The notes: generated by a model not told the origin, from the sequence alone. Positions 26,993 to 38,799 are shown, counted from the stretch's first letter. The stretch: 64,000 nt of DNA from Maritimibacter dapengensis (GCF_019218265.1 NZ_JAHUZE010000002.1:248001-312000), one strand, 5' to 3'. Numbers and translations: made by a program.

Positions 26993-28249
26993 ATGAACTA
27001 CGACAAGATCGACAAGAAGGCCCGCAAGGTCATGGAGACCAACGACCGGGGTCTCTACACGGTGCCCACCAAGGGGCTCTATCCCTATCAATGGAACTGG
27101 GACAGCGCCTTTGCCGCCTGGGGGTTTTCGTCTTTCGACCCCAAGCGTGCCTGGGCGGAACTCGAGACGCTGTTTCAGGGGCAATGGGACACGGGCATGG
27201 TGCCCCACATCGTCTTTCACAAACAATCCTACGGATATTTTCCCGGCCCGGACGTATGGGACATTCCGCGTGTGCCCCACACATCGGGCATCAGCCAGCC
27301 ACCCATCGCGGCCACCATGGCGCGCTCGGTCTATGAGGCCGACAAGCATTACGGCCGCGTGCATATGGAGCTTCTGTTCGGGCGGCTGGTAAGCTGGCAC
27401 CGCTGGTGGATGCGCAACCGGGTCGAGGACGGGATGGTCGCGATCACCCATCCGTGGGAGAGCGGGCGGGACAATGCGCTTGATTGGGATGCGGCACTCG
27501 CCGGCGTGGATACCTCGCAGGTGTGCGAATATCACCGATCCGATACCGACCACGTCGACCCGTCGATGCGTCCGAGCCAACTCGACTACGATCGCTACGT
27601 GGCCCTTGTGCAATTGGCGCGCGAGTCCAATTGGGACGAGAAGACCATTGCGGAAAAAAGCCCGTTCCGGGTGGCGGACGTTGGCATGACGTTCATGTTC
27701 CTGCGCGCCTGTCGCGATCTGCTGTCGATTGCCGCCGAATTCGATCAGGGCACGGATGAGATCGAGGGCTGGATCCAGACGCTCAAACAAGGCGTGAAGT
27801 CACATTGGAACGAGGCGCGGGGGTTTTACGACAGCGTGAACCTGCGCACGGGCGCGTTTACGAATACGCTGAGTTCCGCGTCGTTTCTGAACTGGTACGC
27901 CGGTATTCGCGACGACCGGCAGTTGAAGCACCTGCATCGGATTCTGGACCAGGTGCGATATGGAATCCCCTCGCTCGACCCCGAAGATCCTCATTTCGAC
28001 AAGCTGCGGTATTGGCGCGGGCCGGTCTGGGGCATGATGAACGCCCTGATCGGGATCGGTTTGGCAGAGACCGGGCATACGGTTCTGGCCGAACGGTTGC
28101 GCAAGGACACACAGGAATTGATCGCAGAGCACGGGTTCTACGAGTATTTCTGCCCGGTCGACGGGGCCTCGGCGGGAGGTGGTGCCTTCACCTGGACGGC
28201 GGCGATCTGGCTGACCTGGGCGTCTCCGCATGCCAAGGGCCGCTTCTGA
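26993..28249 (+). CDS. GH63/MGH-like glycoside hydrolase
   Basis: 418 aa from the ATG at 26993; the frame is open 67 codons further upstream without a good start. The (alpha/alpha)6-barrel family pattern is clear: YQWNWDSAFAAWGF, GQWDTGMVPHIVF, WESGRDNALDWD and RYWRGPVWGMMNALIG. This matches mannosylglycerate/glucosylglycerate hydrolase-like and GH63 enzymes. There is no signal peptide, so it acts in the cytoplasm, plausibly on a compatible solute or a short glucoside. No transporter or synthase is adjacent, so substrate is open. Confidence 0.82.
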   Translation: MNYDKIDKKARKVMETNDRGLYTVPTKGLYPYQWNWDSAFAAWGFSSFDPKRAWAELETLFQGQWDTGMVPHIVFHKQSYGYFPGPDVWDIPRVPHTSGISQPPIAATMARSVYEADKHYGRVHMELLFGRLVSWHRWWMRNRVEDGMVAITHPWESGRDNALDWDAALAGVDTSQVCEYHRSDTDHVDPSMRPSQLDYDRYVALVQLARESNWDEKTIAEKSPFRVADVGMTFMFLRACRDLLSIAAEFDQGTDEIEGWIQTLKQGVKSHWNEARGFYDSVNLRTGAFTNTLSSASFLNWYAGIRDDRQLKHLHRILDQVRYGIPSLDPEDPHFDKLRYWRGPVWGMMNALIGIGLAETGHTVLAERLRKDTQELIAEHGFYEYFCPVDGASAGGGAFTWTAAIWLTWASPHAKGRF

Positions 28250-28328
28250 GCCGTTAAACCAATCTTCACGGTGAGGTGAGAGAACGACTCTGATGGGCGC
28301 TTCGGCGCCGGGCAATCAGGGCGAGCCT

Positions 28329-31300
28329 ATGCGGTTTCTGAACAATCTGAGCATCGCGCGGAAAATGCCGATTATCATGGTGTTTCTCGTGGTCATTTCG
28401 GCCGTCGTCTCTGGCGTTTTGTCGGCGACAAAGCAGCGCGTGGAAATGATCCACCACGCCGAAGCCGCGCTTCAGGCCGCGTCGGACGCGCGGATACACG
28501 AGCTTGAATCCACCGTAGTGCGTGCAGCCGCTGACCTCATGACGACAGCCGGGTCTGAAACGACGGCCAAGTTTCTCGCCGGATTTTCGCAAGGGTTCAA
28601 TGTGTTGGGCGCAGCTGCGCAGGCGCGGCTGCGGGACGCCTACGTGGACAAGAACCCGCATGAGAATCGCGCGGATCTGGTCGAGACCGACGCTTCTGGG
28701 CTTTGGGCATATGCGGGACCGCACAAGGGGTTCCATCCGATTGCCCGCAACCTTGTCGACGCCTTCGGATATCACGATCTTCTGTTGGTCGATCTGGACG
28801 GCAACGTCGTTTATTCTGTCGGCAAGGGAAACACCTTCGCCACGAACCTTGCGGAGGGGGTTTATGCGGCCGGTCCACTTGGTCAGCTCTTCGCGCAGAT
28901 GCGAGACCTTGGGACAGACGCGCGGGGCCGTGTCGCGAGTGTCCCGTTCCAGCCATTCCCCGCTGACGCGGGCGTCCCGGCGACTTTCATTGGAACGGGT
29001 GTCGCCGGCCGTGATGGGAAATTGGCCGGTTTCGCGGTCCTTCGCCTGCGTCCGACACTGCTCGACGACATCGTCAATCGGTACTCAGGACTTGGAGAGA
29101 GCGGTGTCGCCTATCTCGTCGGACCGGACCGCAACGCCCTTACGGACTCCCGGTTCGAAACCGATTTCAAAGCCTTTGACCGGCTGCCGGATTTGCCACA
29201 GATCGCGGCGGCGCTCGACGGGGCAGGTGGGTCGGAGTTCGGCATCGGACGCGCGGGCCAGGACGCGCTGATCAACTACCGCCCGTTCAACGTGGCGGGC
29301 CTCGACTGGGCGATGATCGTCGAGCAGGACAAAGCCGAGATCCTCGCCTCTGTGGCGGAGCTCAATCGTAGCATGGTCGTCCAGCAGGGGCTCGTCATCC
29401 TCGGCGTGTCGCTGTTTGCATTCCTGTTTTCCTCCAGCCTCGCCAATCCGCTCAAACGCGTTGCGGAAAAGATGAAGGACATTGCCGAAGGTCAGTATGA
29501 CACTGAGGTGCCGGACACTCGCCGCACCGATGAGATCGGTCAGATCGCCCGGCGACTGGAGGAATTTCGCGTTGCCCTGATTGATTCCAAGCGTATGCAT
29601 TTCGAAGGAAACTTCAGGGGTGCGGCTTTTGCCAACAGCAGATCCGCCATCATGATGTCGGATCGCGAGCACAAGATCCTTCACGTGAACACGGCGCTCG
29701 TGGATATACTCGAGCGCTACGAAACGGCTTTCAACGAACATGTTGCGTCGTTCGAGGCGTCGAAGATCGTGGGACGGTCCATGCATGACTTCCATCCCCC
29801 TGCCATCCGCGATCGGGTCGAGAAGATCCTGAGCGATCCTGCAAACCTCCCGTTCTCGACCGACATCGGTTTTGGCGACGTGCGTATGGCACTCGATATT
29901 TCCGCGGTCTTTGACGAAAACGATACTCATATCGGATATGCGACCGAGTGGCGCGACGTGACCGAAGGCTACATGAACAACGCGCTCCTGAGCGCGATGG
30001 ACGCGAACCAGGTGAAGGCCGAGTTCGGGCCTGATGGTACGTTCCTGCGCGGCAACCAGATGTTCGAAGACACGATGCGGACCGGCACGGGTGGCACCGG
30101 GCGCATCGGGGCCCTTCAGAGCTTGTCTCCGGACATCGCGAACACGTTCGATCGCGTTGTCGGCGGCGATGCGGTGTTCGGCCGCTTTGAAATCCCGCGC
30201 GATGACGGATCTTCCGCAATGATCGACGGATCTCTTGCGCCGGTCACGGATGCCGGTGGACGCCTGTTGCGGATTGCCCTGATCGGCAATGATGTCACCG
30301 AGGCGACCGCGGCGATGCGGGCGAGCGAGGTCGAGCGGATGGACATGCAAGAGAACCAGCGAAAGGTCGTAGAAGGATTGCGCCGTGGTTTGGAGAGCCT
30401 TGCGGAAGGCAATCTGACGATGCGGATCGAAGAGGCGTTTTCCGAGGATTACGAGCAGCTTCGTGCGGATTTCAACCTGGCTGCGGACAAGTTGCTGGAT
30501 GCCATGCGCGGGGTGATCGAGAACGCCGAACTGATCACCGGGGAAGCGTCCGAGATTTCCAACGCCGCCGACGATCTTTCGGCCCGCACCGAGAAACAGG
30601 CCGCGACGTTAGAGGAAACCGCGTCGGCGCTGGATCAGCTGACCTCGTCGGTCAGTTCCGCCGCGGACGGTGCGGCCCATGCCCGCGAGATCGTAGAAAA
30701 TGCGCGCACCGATGCCGAAGCCTCGGGCAAGGTCGTGCGCGAAGCGGTCGAGGCGATGGGTGAGATCGAGGCGAGCTCGACCCAAATCTCGAAGATCACC
30801 GGCGTGATCGACGACATCGCCTTCCAGACGAACCTGCTGGCGCTCAATGCCGGGGTCGAGGCGGCGCGGGCCGGCGAGGCGGGGCGCGGTTTCGCGGTTG
30901 TGGCCTCGGAAGTGCGGGCGCTGGCCCAGCGGTCCTCGGACGCGGCGCGAGAGATCAACGAACTGATCGCGGCATCCGGCGGGCAGGTGAAACGAGGGGT
31001 CGAGCTCGTCGGGCAAACCGGCACGGCGCTCAAGGGTATCGTCGACGCGGTCACCGAGATATCGCGCAATGTCGCGGAGATCGCGGAAAGCGCCCGCGAG
31101 CAGAGTTCGGGGCTCGGTGAGATCAACGCAGCCGTGAACCAGCTCGACCAGGTCACACAGCAGAACGCAGCGATGTTCGAGGAAACCACGGCCGCAAGCC
31201 ACGCTCTCACACGCGAGGCCGAGAGTCTGGCCATCACGATGGCCCGGTTCGATACCGGCAAGGCCGGCCCTGCGACACGGTCTGCCGTCTTGCATGGTTT

Positions 31301-31424
31301 GGCGATGTCGCCGTCATCCTCGCACGGGATGAAAACATCGATTCCGACCAACCCCGCGAATGCCACGCAATCCCCGGCACCGTCCGTCGACGCATTCGAA
31401 GACGATGGTTGGGACGAGTTCTGA
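28329..31424 (+). CDS. Methyl-accepting chemotaxis protein with extracellular sensor, HAMP and PAS-like domains
   Basis: 1031 aa from the ATG at 28329. TM1 is about 12-33. A large periplasmic sensor of the double-Cache kind (about 35-345) is followed by TM2 (349-372), HAMP (about 373-420), one or two PAS-like domains (about 430-660), a second HAMP-like segment ([17 protein letters not shown]) and the MCP signalling domain with hairpin [20 protein letters not shown]. The C-terminus DDGWDEF is an xWxxF CheR/CheB tether. It should control flagellar rotation by CheA. The ligand is unknown, and no che genes are in the window. Confidence 0.9.
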   Translation: MRFLNNLSIARKMPIIMVFLVVISAVVSGVLSATKQRVEMIHHAEAALQAASDARIHELESTVVRAAADLMTTAGSETTAKFLAGFSQGFNVLGAAAQARLRDAYVDKNPHENRADLVETDASGLWAYAGPHKGFHPIARNLVDAFGYHDLLLVDLDGNVVYSVGKGNTFATNLAEGVYAAGPLGQLFAQMRDLGTDARGRVASVPFQPFPADAGVPATFIGTGVAGRDGKLAGFAVLRLRPTLLDDIVNRYSGLGESGVAYLVGPDRNALTDSRFETDFKAFDRLPDLPQIAAALDGAGGSEFGIGRAGQDALINYRPFNVAGLDWAMIVEQDKAEILASVAELNRSMVVQQGLVILGVSLFAFLFSSSLANPLKRVAEKMKDIAEGQYDTEVPDTRRTDEIGQIARRLEEFRVALIDSKRMHFEGNFRGAAFANSRSAIMMSDREHKILHVNTALVDILERYETAFNEHVASFEASKIVGRSMHDFHPPAIRDRVEKILSDPANLPFSTDIGFGDVRMALDISAVFDENDTHIGYATEWRDVTEGYMNNALLSAMDANQVKAEFGPDGTFLRGNQMFEDTMRTGTGGTGRIGALQSLSPDIANTFDRVVGGDAVFGRFEIPRDDGSSAMIDGSLAPVTDAGGRLLRIALIGNDVTEATAAMRASEVERMDMQENQRKVVEGLRRGLESLAEGNLTMRIEEAFSEDYEQLRADFNLAADKLLDAMRGVIENAELITGEASEISNAADDLSARTEKQAATLEETASALDQLTSSVSSAADGAAHAREIVENARTDAEASGKVVREAVEAMGEIEASSTQISKITGVIDDIAFQTNLLALNAGVEAARAGEAGRGFAVVASEVRALAQRSSDAAREINELIAASGGQVKRGVELVGQTGTALKGIVDAVTEISRNVAEIAESAREQSSGLGEINAAVNQLDQVTQQNAAMFEETTAASHALTREAESLAITMARFDTGKAGPATRSAVLHGLAMSPSSSHGMKTSIPTNPANATQSPAPSVDAFEDDGWDEF

Positions 31425-31523
31425 ACATGGAAAGGCTGGGCATTTCGGCCCCGTCCGACGTGACTTCCGTTTGACATCCATGCCACATCACCTCCTTATC
31501 CCCGGGATCGCAATGAGGGTGGT

Positions 31524-34500
31524 ATGGCCGACGCGCTTTGGGAATTCTGGATCGACCGGGGCGGGACCTTTACGGATATCGTCGCGAAAAGCCCCGCCGG
31601 CGACCTGAAGACGCACAAGTTGTTGTCGGAGAACCCCGACCGCTACCGCGACGCCGCCGTTCAGGGCATTCGGGACCTGATGGGTCTCGCCCCGGACGCT
31701 CCGTTTCCCAAGCATTCAATCGCCGCGGTAAAAATGGGCACGACGGTCGCGACGAATGCCCTGCTCGAGCGGAAAGGCGACGCGACGGGGCTTGTCGTGA
31801 CCAAGGGCTTTCGCGACCTTCTCGAGATCGGATACCAGGCGCGGCCGGACCTTTTCGCGCTCGATATCCGCAAACCCTCGCCCCTTCACTGCGCTGTCAT
31901 CGAAGCACAGGAAAGGCTCACCGCCAGCGGCGAGATCCACCGCGCACTTGACGAGGAAATGTTGCGTGAGGACCTGCGCCGTTTGTACGAAACCGGCGTG
32001 ACGGGTGTCGCGATCGCATTTCTGCACGCCCATGTCTCACCCGTGCACGAGCTCCGCGCGGCAGACATCGCCCGCGCGGTCGGGTTTTCTCAAGTGTCGG
32101 TCAGTCATGAGGTTTCCCGGCTTCCCAAGATCGTGTCGCGCGCGGACACGACGGTGGTCGACGCCTATCTCTCGCCAATCCTCGCGCGATACGTCGAGCA
32201 GGTGGCGGACGCGCTATCGGTCGGTCAGACCTGTGAACGGCTCCTGTTCATGCAGTCGAACGGGGGCCTCGCTGATGCCCGCCATTTCAAAGGTCGCGAT
32301 GCGATCCTTTCGGGTCCCGCCGGCGGCATCGTCGGTATGGCGCGAACTGCGGAACAGGCGGGGCATGACCGGCTGATCGGGTTCGACATGGGGGGAACCT
32401 CGACGGACGTGAGCCACTACGCCGGCGCATTCGAACGCACCTTCGAGACCGAGACCGCCGGCGTGCGGCTTCGTGTGCCGATGATGGACATTCACACCGT
32501 CGCGGCGGGCGGCGGGTCGATCCTTTCCTTTCGGGATGGACGGTTTCAGGTCGGCCCGGAAAGCGCAGGTGCCGATCCGGGACCGGCCGCCTATCGTCGT
32601 GGAGGGCCGCTCACCGTCACGGATGCCAACGTGATGCTGGGCCGGCTCACTCCCGAACATTTCCCGCAGCTCTTCGGACCCGACGGCGACGCGCCTCTCG
32701 ACAGAGCCATCGTCCACGAGAAATTCGCGACGCTTGCCGCGGACATCGCGGCCACGACCGGGCAGCCAAAGATGTCGTCGGAAGAGGTCGCGGAGGGGTT
32801 CCTGCAAATCGCGGTCGACAACATGGCGAATGCGATCAAGAAAATATCGGTCGAACGCGGGCACGACGTGACCGGTTACACGCTCCAATGCTTCGGCGGC
32901 GCGGGCGGGCAACACGCTTGCCGGGTCGCCGAATCGCTTGGCATTTCGCGTGTATTTCTGCACCCCTTCGCGGGCGTGCTTTCGGCCTACGGCATGGGAC
33001 TTGCCGATATTCGCGCCATGCGCGAGGCGCAGATCTCCGCCCCGATCGACGCGCTCGACGAGGTGGCGGAGACCTGCGCGAGGTTGGCACGAGACGCGCG
33101 CGAAGAAACCCTTGCGCAAGGTGCGACCGAGGTCGACGTGATCAGCCGCGTTCACATGAAATACGACGGTGCGCATCAGGCGCTTCCGGTCCTGCTCGGC
33201 AGCCGGGACGAAATGCTGAACGCGTTCGAGGCCGCGCATTCGAAACGGTTCGGGTTCACCTCGCCCGAACGACCGGTGCTGATCGACATGGTGGACATCG
33301 AGGCGGTCGGGTCGAGCGGCTCCAAGCCCACTGCGCGCGCACCTGAAGGTCCGGCGCGCGTATTGGGACAAGTTCCGATCTGGGTCGACGGCGCCGTGCG
33401 CGACGTGGATGTGCTGGACCGCGACAGCTTGCCTGCGGGCACACGCTGCGACGGGCCGGCGATCATACGGGAGACGACGGGCACCACTATCGTCGAGCCG
33501 GGTTGGCAGGCTGAGGTCGACGATACCGGGAACCTCATCCTGACCCGAACGGCGCGAGGCTCCCGCCCTGATGTCGGCAGCGCAGACGAAGCCGATCCGG
33601 TCATGTTGGAAGTGTTCAACAACCTATTCATGTCGGTCGCGGACCAAATGGGGGCCACGCTGGCAAATACGTCCTGGAGCGTGAATATCAAGGAAAGGCT
33701 CGATTTCTCCTGCGCGATTTTCGACGCCGCAGGTGATCTGGTTGCGAACGCCCCGCATGTGCCCGTCCACCTCGGGTCCATGTCGGCCGCGATCAGGACA
33801 GTGATCGCGCAGGTCGGCGAAGATGTGTCGCCGGGTGATGCCTATATGCTGAACTCGCCGTTCAACGGGGGGACGCATCTGCCCGATGTCACGGTCGTCA
33901 CGCCTGTGTTTGTCGATGGCCGCGCCGCTTTCTGGCTGGGCTCGCGCGGGCATCACGCGGATATCGGCGGGCGCACGCCGGGATCGGGGCCGCCGGATTC
34001 GACGCGCATCGACGAGGAAGGTGTCGTTATCGATTTGGTCCAACTCGTCTCGGAAGGGCGATTCCTCGAGGAGCGGGCACGGGAGATTCTGGCGAGCGGG
34101 CCGTATCCCGCGCGTCAGCCGGACCAGAATATCGCGGATCTGAAGGCCCAGGTCGCAGCAAACGAGACCGGGCGACAGGAACTTGGCAAGGTGGTGAACA
34201 CATATGGCGCCGACGTGGTGCGGGCCTATATGGGGCACGTGCAGGACAACGCCGAGGAGAGCGTGCGGCGTGTTATCGACGGGCTGGACGATGGCGCGTT
34301 CCGCTATTCCATGGACGACGGTAGCGAGATCGTCGTTTCACTGCGCGTGGATCGGGCGACCCGCCGCGCGGTTGTGGATTTTTCCGGCACATCAGGTCAG
34401 CACAAAAACAACTACAACGCACCGTTATCCATCTCCCGCGCCGTCGTTCTTTATGTTTTTCGAACATTGGTGGGTCGTGACATCCCGCTGAACGAGGGGT

Positions 34501-35114
34501 GCCTCAAGCCACTCGAGATCATCGTGCCGGATGGCTGCATGTTGAACCCGCGCCCACCCGCCGCGGTCATCGCGGGCAATACCGAGGTGAGCCAGGCGGC
34601 CTGCAACGCGCTTATGGGCGCACTGGGCGTCATGGCCGCATCGCAGGGCACCATGAACAATTTCATCTGGGGCAACGCGCATTTCCAAAATTACGAAACG
34701 ATTGCAGGCGGCACAGGGGCCGGGCCGGATTTCGACGGCGCAGACGCTGTGCAGAGCCATATGACCAATACGCGGCTGACGGACCCGGAAATCCTGGAAG
34801 AGCGGTTTCCGGTCCGGCTGGAGCAATTCGAAATACGCGAAGGTTCGGGGGGAGACGGAGCGTCGAAGGGCGGGAATGGCGCTATCCGGCGACTTCGTTT
34901 CCTCGAACCTGTCACTGTCACGACGTTGTCGAGCCATCGCAAGGTCCCTCCGTTCGGGATGAACGGCGGCAGTGACGGTGCGGTTGGTGAGAATTGGGCG
35001 GAAATGCCGGATGGCCAGCGCATTCGGCTCGACGGAAATGATGAAATCGAGCTTCCCGAAGATGCCGTCTTCGAGATGCGGACACCGGGAGGCGGCGGCT
35101 GGGGGCGGGCCTAG
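31524..35114 (+). CDS. 5-oxoprolinase / hydantoinase A-B fusion protein
   Basis: 1196 aa, close to the length of ATP-dependent 5-oxoprolinase. The HyuA half (about 1-670) has ATPase motifs [22 protein letters not shown] and [12 protein letters not shown]. The HyuB half (about 690-1196) has [28 protein letters not shown] and [10 protein letters not shown]. Fusion of both halves favours ATP-driven ring opening of 5-oxoproline to glutamate; hydantoinase or acetone-carboxylase-like roles remain possible. It is followed by a convergent AEC transporter gene. Confidence 0.87.
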   Translation: MADALWEFWIDRGGTFTDIVAKSPAGDLKTHKLLSENPDRYRDAAVQGIRDLMGLAPDAPFPKHSIAAVKMGTTVATNALLERKGDATGLVVTKGFRDLLEIGYQARPDLFALDIRKPSPLHCAVIEAQERLTASGEIHRALDEEMLREDLRRLYETGVTGVAIAFLHAHVSPVHELRAADIARAVGFSQVSVSHEVSRLPKIVSRADTTVVDAYLSPILARYVEQVADALSVGQTCERLLFMQSNGGLADARHFKGRDAILSGPAGGIVGMARTAEQAGHDRLIGFDMGGTSTDVSHYAGAFERTFETETAGVRLRVPMMDIHTVAAGGGSILSFRDGRFQVGPESAGADPGPAAYRRGGPLTVTDANVMLGRLTPEHFPQLFGPDGDAPLDRAIVHEKFATLAADIAATTGQPKMSSEEVAEGFLQIAVDNMANAIKKISVERGHDVTGYTLQCFGGAGGQHACRVAESLGISRVFLHPFAGVLSAYGMGLADIRAMREAQISAPIDALDEVAETCARLARDAREETLAQGATEVDVISRVHMKYDGAHQALPVLLGSRDEMLNAFEAAHSKRFGFTSPERPVLIDMVDIEAVGSSGSKPTARAPEGPARVLGQVPIWVDGAVRDVDVLDRDSLPAGTRCDGPAIIRETTGTTIVEPGWQAEVDDTGNLILTRTARGSRPDVGSADEADPVMLEVFNNLFMSVADQMGATLANTSWSVNIKERLDFSCAIFDAAGDLVANAPHVPVHLGSMSAAIRTVIAQVGEDVSPGDAYMLNSPFNGGTHLPDVTVVTPVFVDGRAAFWLGSRGHHADIGGRTPGSGPPDSTRIDEEGVVIDLVQLVSEGRFLEERAREILASGPYPARQPDQNIADLKAQVAANETGRQELGKVVNTYGADVVRAYMGHVQDNAEESVRRVIDGLDDGAFRYSMDDGSEIVVSLRVDRATRRAVVDFSGTSGQHKNNYNAPLSISRAVVLYVFRTLVGRDIPLNEGCLKPLEIIVPDGCMLNPRPPAAVIAGNTEVSQAACNALMGALGVMAASQGTMNNFIWGNAHFQNYETIAGGTGAGPDFDGADAVQSHMTNTRLTDPEILEERFPVRLEQFEIREGSGGDGASKGGNGAIRRLRFLEPVTVTTLSSHRKVPPFGMNGGSDGAVGENWAEMPDGQRIRLDGNDEIELPEDAVFEMRTPGGGGWGRA

Positions 35115-35139
35115 GGTTTTCCGTACGTGTGCCGGATGG

Positions 35140-36069
35140 TCACGGCAAGAGGTGGAGCCAGACCCAGATCGTCAGGAGAGACGAGGCGGTCGCTGCAAGC
35201 ACGGCGGTCGCAGCGACGCGCTTGCCGACCCCGTAAAGGCTTGCAAAGAGAAACGCGTTCACGCCCGGTGCCATCGAGGCGGTCAGGACGGCGGACCTCA
35301 ATTGCTCGGTCGTGAGGTTCAGCATCTGGCCAAGCCCCCATGTCACGGCGGGATGCAGGACGAGCGATACCGCCATGATCCACAGCACGACCCGGAAATC
35401 GCCCTCGGGCCGGTAGGTGCGGAGCACGCCGCCAAGCCCGAACAGCGCAGCGGGCAGCGATGCGCCGGCCACGAGGTTCACCGCGTCGCGGACCGGGAGC
35501 GGCAGGGTGAGCCCCGACAGGTTCACCGCGAGCCCGAGCGCGATGGCGATGACGAGCGGATTGCGCGTCATGGTGCGGGCGACCTGTTTCAGCGGTCTCA
35601 GGATGCCGCCGCCGCCGGAGCGCACGATCTCCATGGCTGTGACGCCGACGAGGTAGCAGAACGGCGCGTGGATCGAGATGATCGCGAAATTCGATGCCAG
35701 CGCGCCCGAGCCATAGGCGCGTTCGGTGATCGGCAAACCCAGAAGAACACCGTTGGAAAACAGCGTTGCAAACCCGATGGCGACCGAATCCGGCCAGGGG
35801 CGCCCGAAGAGGAAACGCGCACCCAGAAGGCCGGACGCAAAGCCGATGGATGCGCCGGTGTAGAACGAAATGAACAGGTCGGGGTCGAAAGTGTCGCCGA
35901 TCTCGATCTGCGACATCGCGCGGAACAGGAGCACCGGAACCGCGAAATTCTGTGCGAAAGTCATCAACCCATCGACCGCACGTTCGTTCAGGCCGAGCTT
36001 CCAACTGGAGAGGTATCCGAACCCGATCACCAGAAAGACCGGCAGGATGACCTCGATCAGCGCAGACAT
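35140..36069 (-). CDS. AEC-family transporter (auxin efflux carrier-like)
   Basis: 309 aa with ten predicted membrane segments in two halves. The N-terminal ILPVFLVIGFGYLSSW and FAQNFAVPVLLFRAM, and the C-terminal MAPGVNAFLFASLYGV, are typical of the AEC/MdcF family, which carries dicarboxylates or similar anions. It begins at the last base of the MBL gene stop (TGATG), so it is the final gene of holB-tatD-MBL-AEC. The substrate is unknown. Confidence 0.87.
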   Translation of the reverse strand: MSALIEVILPVFLVIGFGYLSSWKLGLNERAVDGLMTFAQNFAVPVLLFRAMSQIEIGDTFDPDLFISFYTGASIGFASGLLGARFLFGRPWPDSVAIGFATLFSNGVLLGLPITERAYGSGALASNFAIISIHAPFCYLVGVTAMEIVRSGGGGILRPLKQVARTMTRNPLVIAIALGLAVNLSGLTLPLPVRDAVNLVAGASLPAALFGLGGVLRTYRPEGDFRVVLWIMAVSLVLHPAVTWGLGQMLNLTTEQLRSAVLTASMAPGVNAFLFASLYGVGKRVAATAVLAATASSLLTIWVWLHLLP

Positions 36070-36866
36070 CAGCTCTCGACGGTCAGGGACAGCCCGTCAT
36101 GGGCCGGGATGATGTGATCGGGCGTCTCGGCATCGACGGTCGCATAGTCGATGTCGATATGCATGTTCGTCAGGATACCTTTTGCCGCCCCGGACCTTTC
36201 GATCCATTCAAGCGAACGTTCGAGATGCGCATGGGTCGGATGCGGCTTGTAGCGCAGCGCATCGAGGATGAACGTGTCGATCCCTGCCAGCGCCTCCCAC
36301 GCTTCGTCGGTCATGTCGGAGACGTCGGGCAGGTAGGCGACATCGCCCACGCGAAAACCAAGCGCATCTATGCTGCCGTGTTCGACTTCGAAGGGCGTAA
36401 AGGCGATGGGTCCGCCTGCGCCGTCGATCTCGAATGGGCCGTCGATGGTGAACATGTCGAGAATGGGCGGATAGCTCGACCCGGCGGGTTGCACGAAGGC
36501 ATAGCCGAACCGCGACAGGAGCGCGTCCTGCGTGGCACCGTCGGCCCAGACGGGAAGGCGCGCGCGCATGTTGAACACGATCATCCGAAGGTCGTCGATG
36601 CCGTGAACATGGTCGGCGTGACTGTGGGTGAAGATCACCGCGTCAAGCTCGCCCACCTCGGCATCCAGAAGCTGCTGGCGCAGGTCGGGCGACGTGTCGA
36701 TCAGGACGCGTGTGACGCCGCCCGCATCCTCGCGGGTGATGAGGAGCGAGCACCGGCGGCGCACGTTCTTTGGGTTCGTCGGGTCGCAGGCCCCCCAATG
36801 CCCGCCAAGGCGCGGGACGCCGCCGGAAGACCCGCAGCCGAGGATCGTGAAACTTGTCCGCGCCAT
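36069..36866 (-). CDS. Metallo-beta-lactamase fold hydrolase (PhnP-like)
   Basis: 265 aa. Metal ligands are in FTHSHADHVHGIDD (HxHxDH), the histidine of FEVEHGSIDALGF, D in YLPDVSDM and the C-terminal HIIPAHDG. The N-terminal ILGCGSSGGVPRLGG loop is characteristic of the PhnP-like branch, which cleaves cyclic phosphodiesters. It is linked to tatD by a 1-bp TGATG overlap, the standard place for this gene in alphaproteobacteria. The physiological substrate is uncertain. Confidence 0.88.
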   Translation of the reverse strand: MARTSFTILGCGSSGGVPRLGGHWGACDPTNPKNVRRRCSLLITREDAGGVTRVLIDTSPDLRQQLLDAEVGELDAVIFTHSHADHVHGIDDLRMIVFNMRARLPVWADGATQDALLSRFGYAFVQPAGSSYPPILDMFTIDGPFEIDGAGGPIAFTPFEVEHGSIDALGFRVGDVAYLPDVSDMTDEAWEALAGIDTFILDALRYKPHPTHAHLERSLEWIERSGAAKGILTNMHIDIDYATVDAETPDHIIPAHDGLSLTVES

Positions 36867-37672
36867 CAGGCGGCCGCCTCGTATTGCGCCGCTTTCCAGA
36901 AGAGGCGGTCGAAATTCTCCTGCGTTTGGCGCGCGAAGTCGGCATAGTCCATGCCGAACAATTCGGCCCCGACACGGGCCGTATGGGCGGTGTAGGCCGG
37001 CTCGTTCCGCTTGCCGCGATGGGGCGGGGGGGCGAGGTATGGGCTGTCGGTTTCCACCAGAATACGGTCGACCGGCGCATCCGCGAAAATTTCCCGCAGG
37101 TCAGACGAGCGCGGGAAAGCGGCGATGCCGGACATCGACAGGTAAAATCCGAGGCCCAATGCGGCCTCCGCCAGAGCACGGCCAGATGAGAAGCAGTGCA
37201 TCACGCAGGTGTAAGCGCCGTTCGCATGTTCTTCGGAAAGGATGCGGGCCATATCCTCATCCGCGTCGCGGGCATGGATGATGAGGGGCAATCCGGTCTC
37301 GCGCGCGGCAGCGATGTGGATGCGCAGGCTTTCCTGCTGCGCCGCTGCGCTTTCGGCTGTGTAATGATAATCCAGCCCGCTTTCCCCGATGCCCACAAGT
37401 TTCGGGTGCTCGGCCAGCGCGACGAGTTCCTCAACCGTCGCCATCGGTTCATCCGCTACGCTCATCGGATGCGTCGCGGCGGCGAAGAAAATATTGTCGT
37501 AGGTTTCCGCGATCTGGCGCACCTGGGGCACGTTTTTCAGCTTGGTCGCGATGGACACCATCCGGGACACGCCGGCGTCGCGGGCATTGGCGACGATCTC
37601 GTCCAACTGGCCCTCGAAGTCCGGGAAATCGAGGTGGCAATGGCTGTCAGTGATCTGGGGTATTTCGGTCAT
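36866..37672 (-). CDS. tatD: TatD-family metal-dependent deoxyribonuclease
   Basis: 268 aa TIM-barrel amidohydrolase-type nuclease. Metal ligands: SHCHLDF at 10-16, E in GIGESGLDY, H in IIHARDAD, H in VMHCFSSG and D in VETDSPYLAP. It acts as a 3'-5' exonuclease in DNA repair. It overlaps holB upstream (ATGA) and the MBL gene downstream (TGATG). Confidence 0.93.
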   Translation of the reverse strand: MTEIPQITDSHCHLDFPDFEGQLDEIVANARDAGVSRMVSIATKLKNVPQVRQIAETYDNIFFAAATHPMSVADEPMATVEELVALAEHPKLVGIGESGLDYHYTAESAAAQQESLRIHIAAARETGLPLIIHARDADEDMARILSEEHANGAYTCVMHCFSSGRALAEAALGLGFYLSMSGIAAFPRSSDLREIFADAPVDRILVETDSPYLAPPPHRGKRNEPAYTAHTARVGAELFGMDYADFARQTQENFDRLFWKAAQYEAAA

Positions 37673-38799
37673 GCTGCCCGTTTCGATGCGGTCTCGTTGA
37701 TCCTGAAAACCATATCGAGGATGAGCGCGGCAGGGTCAAGGTTGACCGCCCGACCATGCGCGGCGCGGGCCGAAATCTCCTGCGCGGCTGTTGCCCAGGC
37801 GCGCGCGGCATGGGCATCCGGCGACATCCGGGCGGCTAGGGCGGCCTCTCCGGGGGCTGCCTCGATCAGTGGCGGCTGGCCCGCGCCGGTGCGCGCGAGG
37901 CGGGTGAGGAAGAGGTCGACGAGGTGCAGGATCAGGTCGTATCGCTGGGCATTCGCTGCGCCTGCGGCGCTACCTGCAAGCGCAATGGCACGTGGTCGGT
38001 CGAAACGTGGGCCCTCGAAGATCGAGACCAGATCGGCGTAGATCGCAAGGCCACCTAGCTCGGTGAGCCGCATGGCCTCGCCAACGGAGCCGCCCGCCAA
38101 TTCGCCGAGTGCCTCGGCATCGGGGCCGGGATCGGCCCCGGCCGCTTCCAGCGCCTGCGCCAACTCCGGCGGAGATAGCGGCGAGAGCCGCAACTCGCGG
38201 CATCGTGACCGGATCGTCGGCAGGAGGCGCGAGGGCTGGTGGCTGACAAGCAGGATCGTCGCGCCTTTCGGCGGTTCCTCCAGCATCTTCAGAAGCGCGT
38301 TCGCGGCCTGTGTGTTCATCTCGTCCGCCGCATCCACGATCACGACGCGCCGTCCCCCGTCGGAGGCCGACAGGCCGAAGAATTCGCGCAGCTTGCGCAC
38401 CTCGTTCACGCGGATATCGGCAGACAGGCGGTCGCCCTTGTCGTTCGGCCCGCGGCGCAGGAGAAACAGTCCCGGCTCGGCAAGTTGCATGGAGCGGCGC
38501 ATGACCGGATGCTCCGGGTCGATGTCGAGCCGCTCGGGCGGCGGGGGTGCGTCGCCGAACAACCCGCCGTCATCGGCCGGTGGCGTGGCCAGGAGGAATC
38601 GCGCGATCCGCCAGGCCAGCGTCGCTTTCCCGACCCCGCGCGGCCCGGTGATGAGCCAGCCATGATGCAGCCGCCCGGAGGTGTAAGCATCGAGAAAGCC
38701 ACGTTCGGCTTTTTCCTGACCGAACAGCCGCTCGGTCTCACGCGGATGCGGAGCGCCTTCGATGCGGTCCGGTTCGGGAAGCTCTGTCAGATCGGCCAT
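37669..38799 (-). CDS. holB: DNA polymerase III subunit delta'
   Basis: 376 aa clamp-loader subunit. The AAA+ region has WLITGPRGVGKATLAWRIA (about 48-66), VIVDAADEMNTQAANALLKMLEEPP and the sensor-1 LVSHQPSRLLPTIRSRC. It is first in the holB-tatD-MBL-AEC operon. In E. coli and most Rhodobacteraceae the gene directly before it is tmk; here tmk is 16 kb away on the other strand, and the FkbM gene lies divergent upstream. It must therefore have its own promoter in 38800-38980. Confidence 0.93.
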   Translation of the reverse strand: MADLTELPEPDRIEGAPHPRETERLFGQEKAERGFLDAYTSGRLHHGWLITGPRGVGKATLAWRIARFLLATPPADDGGLFGDAPPPPERLDIDPEHPVMRRSMQLAEPGLFLLRRGPNDKGDRLSADIRVNEVRKLREFFGLSASDGGRRVVIVDAADEMNTQAANALLKMLEEPPKGATILLVSHQPSRLLPTIRSRCRELRLSPLSPPELAQALEAAGADPGPDAEALGELAGGSVGEAMRLTELGGLAIYADLVSIFEGPRFDRPRAIALAGSAAGAANAQRYDLILHLVDLFLTRLARTGAGQPPLIEAAPGEAALAARMSPDAHAARAWATAAQEISARAAHGRAVNLDPAALILDMVFRINETASKRAA

